Positions 30,990-31,627 of a stretch of DNA of 31,627 nt are shown in pieces; within the stretch, counting starts at the first letter, position 1; every line of letters begins with the position of its first letter. Under the pieces are notes generated by a model. That model made no database searches. It was not told the origin of the DNA and saw only the letters and a list, made by a program, of their open reading frames with translations. The stretch covers positions 1 to 31,627 of the forward strand of contig DATLXH010000164.1 of NCBI GenBank assembly GCA_035576005.1. Direction: 5' to 3'. The stretch comes from DATLXH01 sp035576005. Its GTDB lineage: Bacteria; Acidobacteriota; Thermoanaerobaculia; Gp7-AA8. The position numbers and the translations under genes are program-made.

Positions 30990-31364
30990 TCAGATCATAG
31001 CGATGAGATCGATCTCAACAGGAGCATCCAGAGGGAGTTGTGCCACGCCCACGGTGCTTCGGGCCGGCTTGTGACTCCCCATGTATTCGGCGTAGATCGC
31101 GTTGAGCTTCGCGAAATCCTTTATGTCCTTGAGATAAACGGTTGCCTTTACGACGTGATCGAAGGTCGCACCTCCGCTGGCAAGGACCGCCTTGAGGTTG
31201 TCGAACACCCGCCTGACCATTGCATCGAAGTCGCCCTCGATCAATTTGCCAGTAGCGGGGTCGAGTGGGATCTGCCCAGACGCGAAGATGAAGTTTCCCT
31301 GTCTCACCGCCTGTGAGTACGGACCGATGGCGGTCGGCGCGTGATCCGTTTTCAAAACGTCCAT
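30990..31364 (-). CDS. ridA: RidA family enamine/imine deaminase
   Basis: This 124-residue RidA (YjgF/YER057c/UK114) protein hydrolyses reactive enamine and imine intermediates, such as 2-aminoacrylate, in the cytoplasm. Markers are AIGPYSQAV (12-20, Tyr16), FASGQIPLDP, the substrate-binding Arg102 in KPARSTV, and PVEIDLIA with Glu117. The ATG at 31364 has GGGAGG 6 bases upstream, the best ribosome binding site in this part of the window; the longer frame to 31544 runs into repeat A and is rejected. It ends 114 bases before the matrixin-like gene on the same strand, so an operon is possible though a separate promoter is likely. Repeat element A begins 88 bases upstream of the start. Confidence 0.96.
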   Translation of the reverse strand: MDVLKTDHAPTAIGPYSQAVRQGNFIFASGQIPLDPATGKLIEGDFDAMVRRVFDNLKAVLASGGATFDHVVKATVYLKDIKDFAKLNAIYAEYMGSHKPARSTVGVAQLPLDAPVEIDLIAMI

Positions 31365-31451
31365 GAATTGCCTCCCTTTGAGAGTCCTGTGCAGGCCTGA
31401 AGTGTAAGCTCCGAGCCCGAAACCTGCCGGTGTGTAGTCGTGCGAAGCTAG

Positions 31452-31627
31452 CCCGCATTTCTCACAGACCTTTGTCGTGAGACGGTGGAGAGTGGCTTGG
31501 ATGCGAGGCGCACGGCGATTTTGCGACGAAGGCATAGTCGACACTATGTCAAGGAGCGAAATTGGCGTGCAACGAAGCAGACAGGCCGCTATCCGTCGTC
31601 TCCCGGCGAAGGTCTGTGAGAAATGCG
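31452..31627 (+). repeat. Foldback repeat element A, near-complete copy 4
   Basis: This is the reference copy of element A, missing only the last two bases at the window edge. The ends are inverted copies: left CCGCATTTCTCACAGACCTT, with the right end its reverse complement for all visible bases. The inverted match continues imperfectly inward to a central hairpin CATAGT-CGAC-ACTATG near 31537-31552, so the whole 178-base unit can fold as one long imperfect hairpin. It has no coding capacity and is therefore MITE-like or a structured repeat. Confidence 0.88.

Noticed and set aside
30990..31544. Longer RidA form starting at 31544
   Set aside because: The extension runs into repeat A; ATG 31364 has a strong ribosome binding site and matches the family start.
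1..31627. CRISPR array, tRNA or rRNA genes, prophage or transposase
   Set aside because: I saw no regularly spaced direct repeats, no cloverleaf-like segment and no transposase or phage gene; the repeats present are palindromic and dispersed.

Overview
The window is 31.6 kb of GC-rich (about 60% by eye), gene-dense bacterial DNA. Gene content (DUF1684 lipoprotein, BlaI with a TPR-bearing M56 antirepressor, a MoxR/Bat aerotolerance operon, an ECF sigma factor paired with a YfbK-like membrane protein) and abundant palindromic intergenic repeats resemble Acidobacteriota. That placement is inference; no rRNA or tRNA gene is visible to support it. Many genes start at GTG or TTG and overlap the previous stop codon by 4 bases. 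Both window ends fall inside copies of the same repeat, so the window may be a contig that broke at repeats.

Layout. 1-2.7 kb: truncated repeat, a small membrane protein and a UvrD/Rep-type helicase. 2.8-6.0 kb: a DUF1684 lipoprotein divergent from an ECF sigma factor, which overlaps a membrane-anchored YfbK-like protein that has lost its VWA domain. 6.0-6.4 kb: composite palindromic repeats. 6.4-9.6 kb: a hybrid histidine kinase whose N-terminal GAF half is frameshifted, and a thioredoxin-type arsenate reductase. 9.6-11.5 kb: another composite repeat and an SDR-DUF1990 fusion. 11.5-13.6 kb: an overlapping EAL-OsmC-DCC operon divergent from a LuxR-type HTH-only regulator. 13.8-17.1 kb: a small zinc-ribbon protein, then blaI plus an M56 peptidase with TPRs, with promoter and tandem operator dyads visible. 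17.2-20.1 kb: a small lipoprotein, a secreted M3-like metallopeptidase and a 41-bp-arm foldback repeat. 20.1-28.5 kb (minus strand): thioredoxin, moxR, DUF58, a Bat accessory protein, batA, batB, a TPR protein, batD and an alpha/beta hydrolase. 28.8-31.4 kb: ksgA, a matrixin-like secreted protease overlapping the ksgA 3' end, and ridA, followed by the terminal repeat.

How the genes fit together. The Bat operon is the largest unit: MoxR AAA+ ATPase, DUF58 and VWA proteins, a TPR protein and BatD would form an envelope complex, headed by a thioredoxin. BlaI/M56 looks like an autoregulated proteolytic sensor-repressor pair. The EAL-OsmC-DCC cluster joins a c-di-GMP phosphodiesterase-like protein to two thiol-redox proteins by overlapping reading frames, a combination I do not recognise as a described system. 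The other unusual content is a set of palindromic repeat families: A, a roughly 178-bp foldback; B, inserted in A; and C, D and E.
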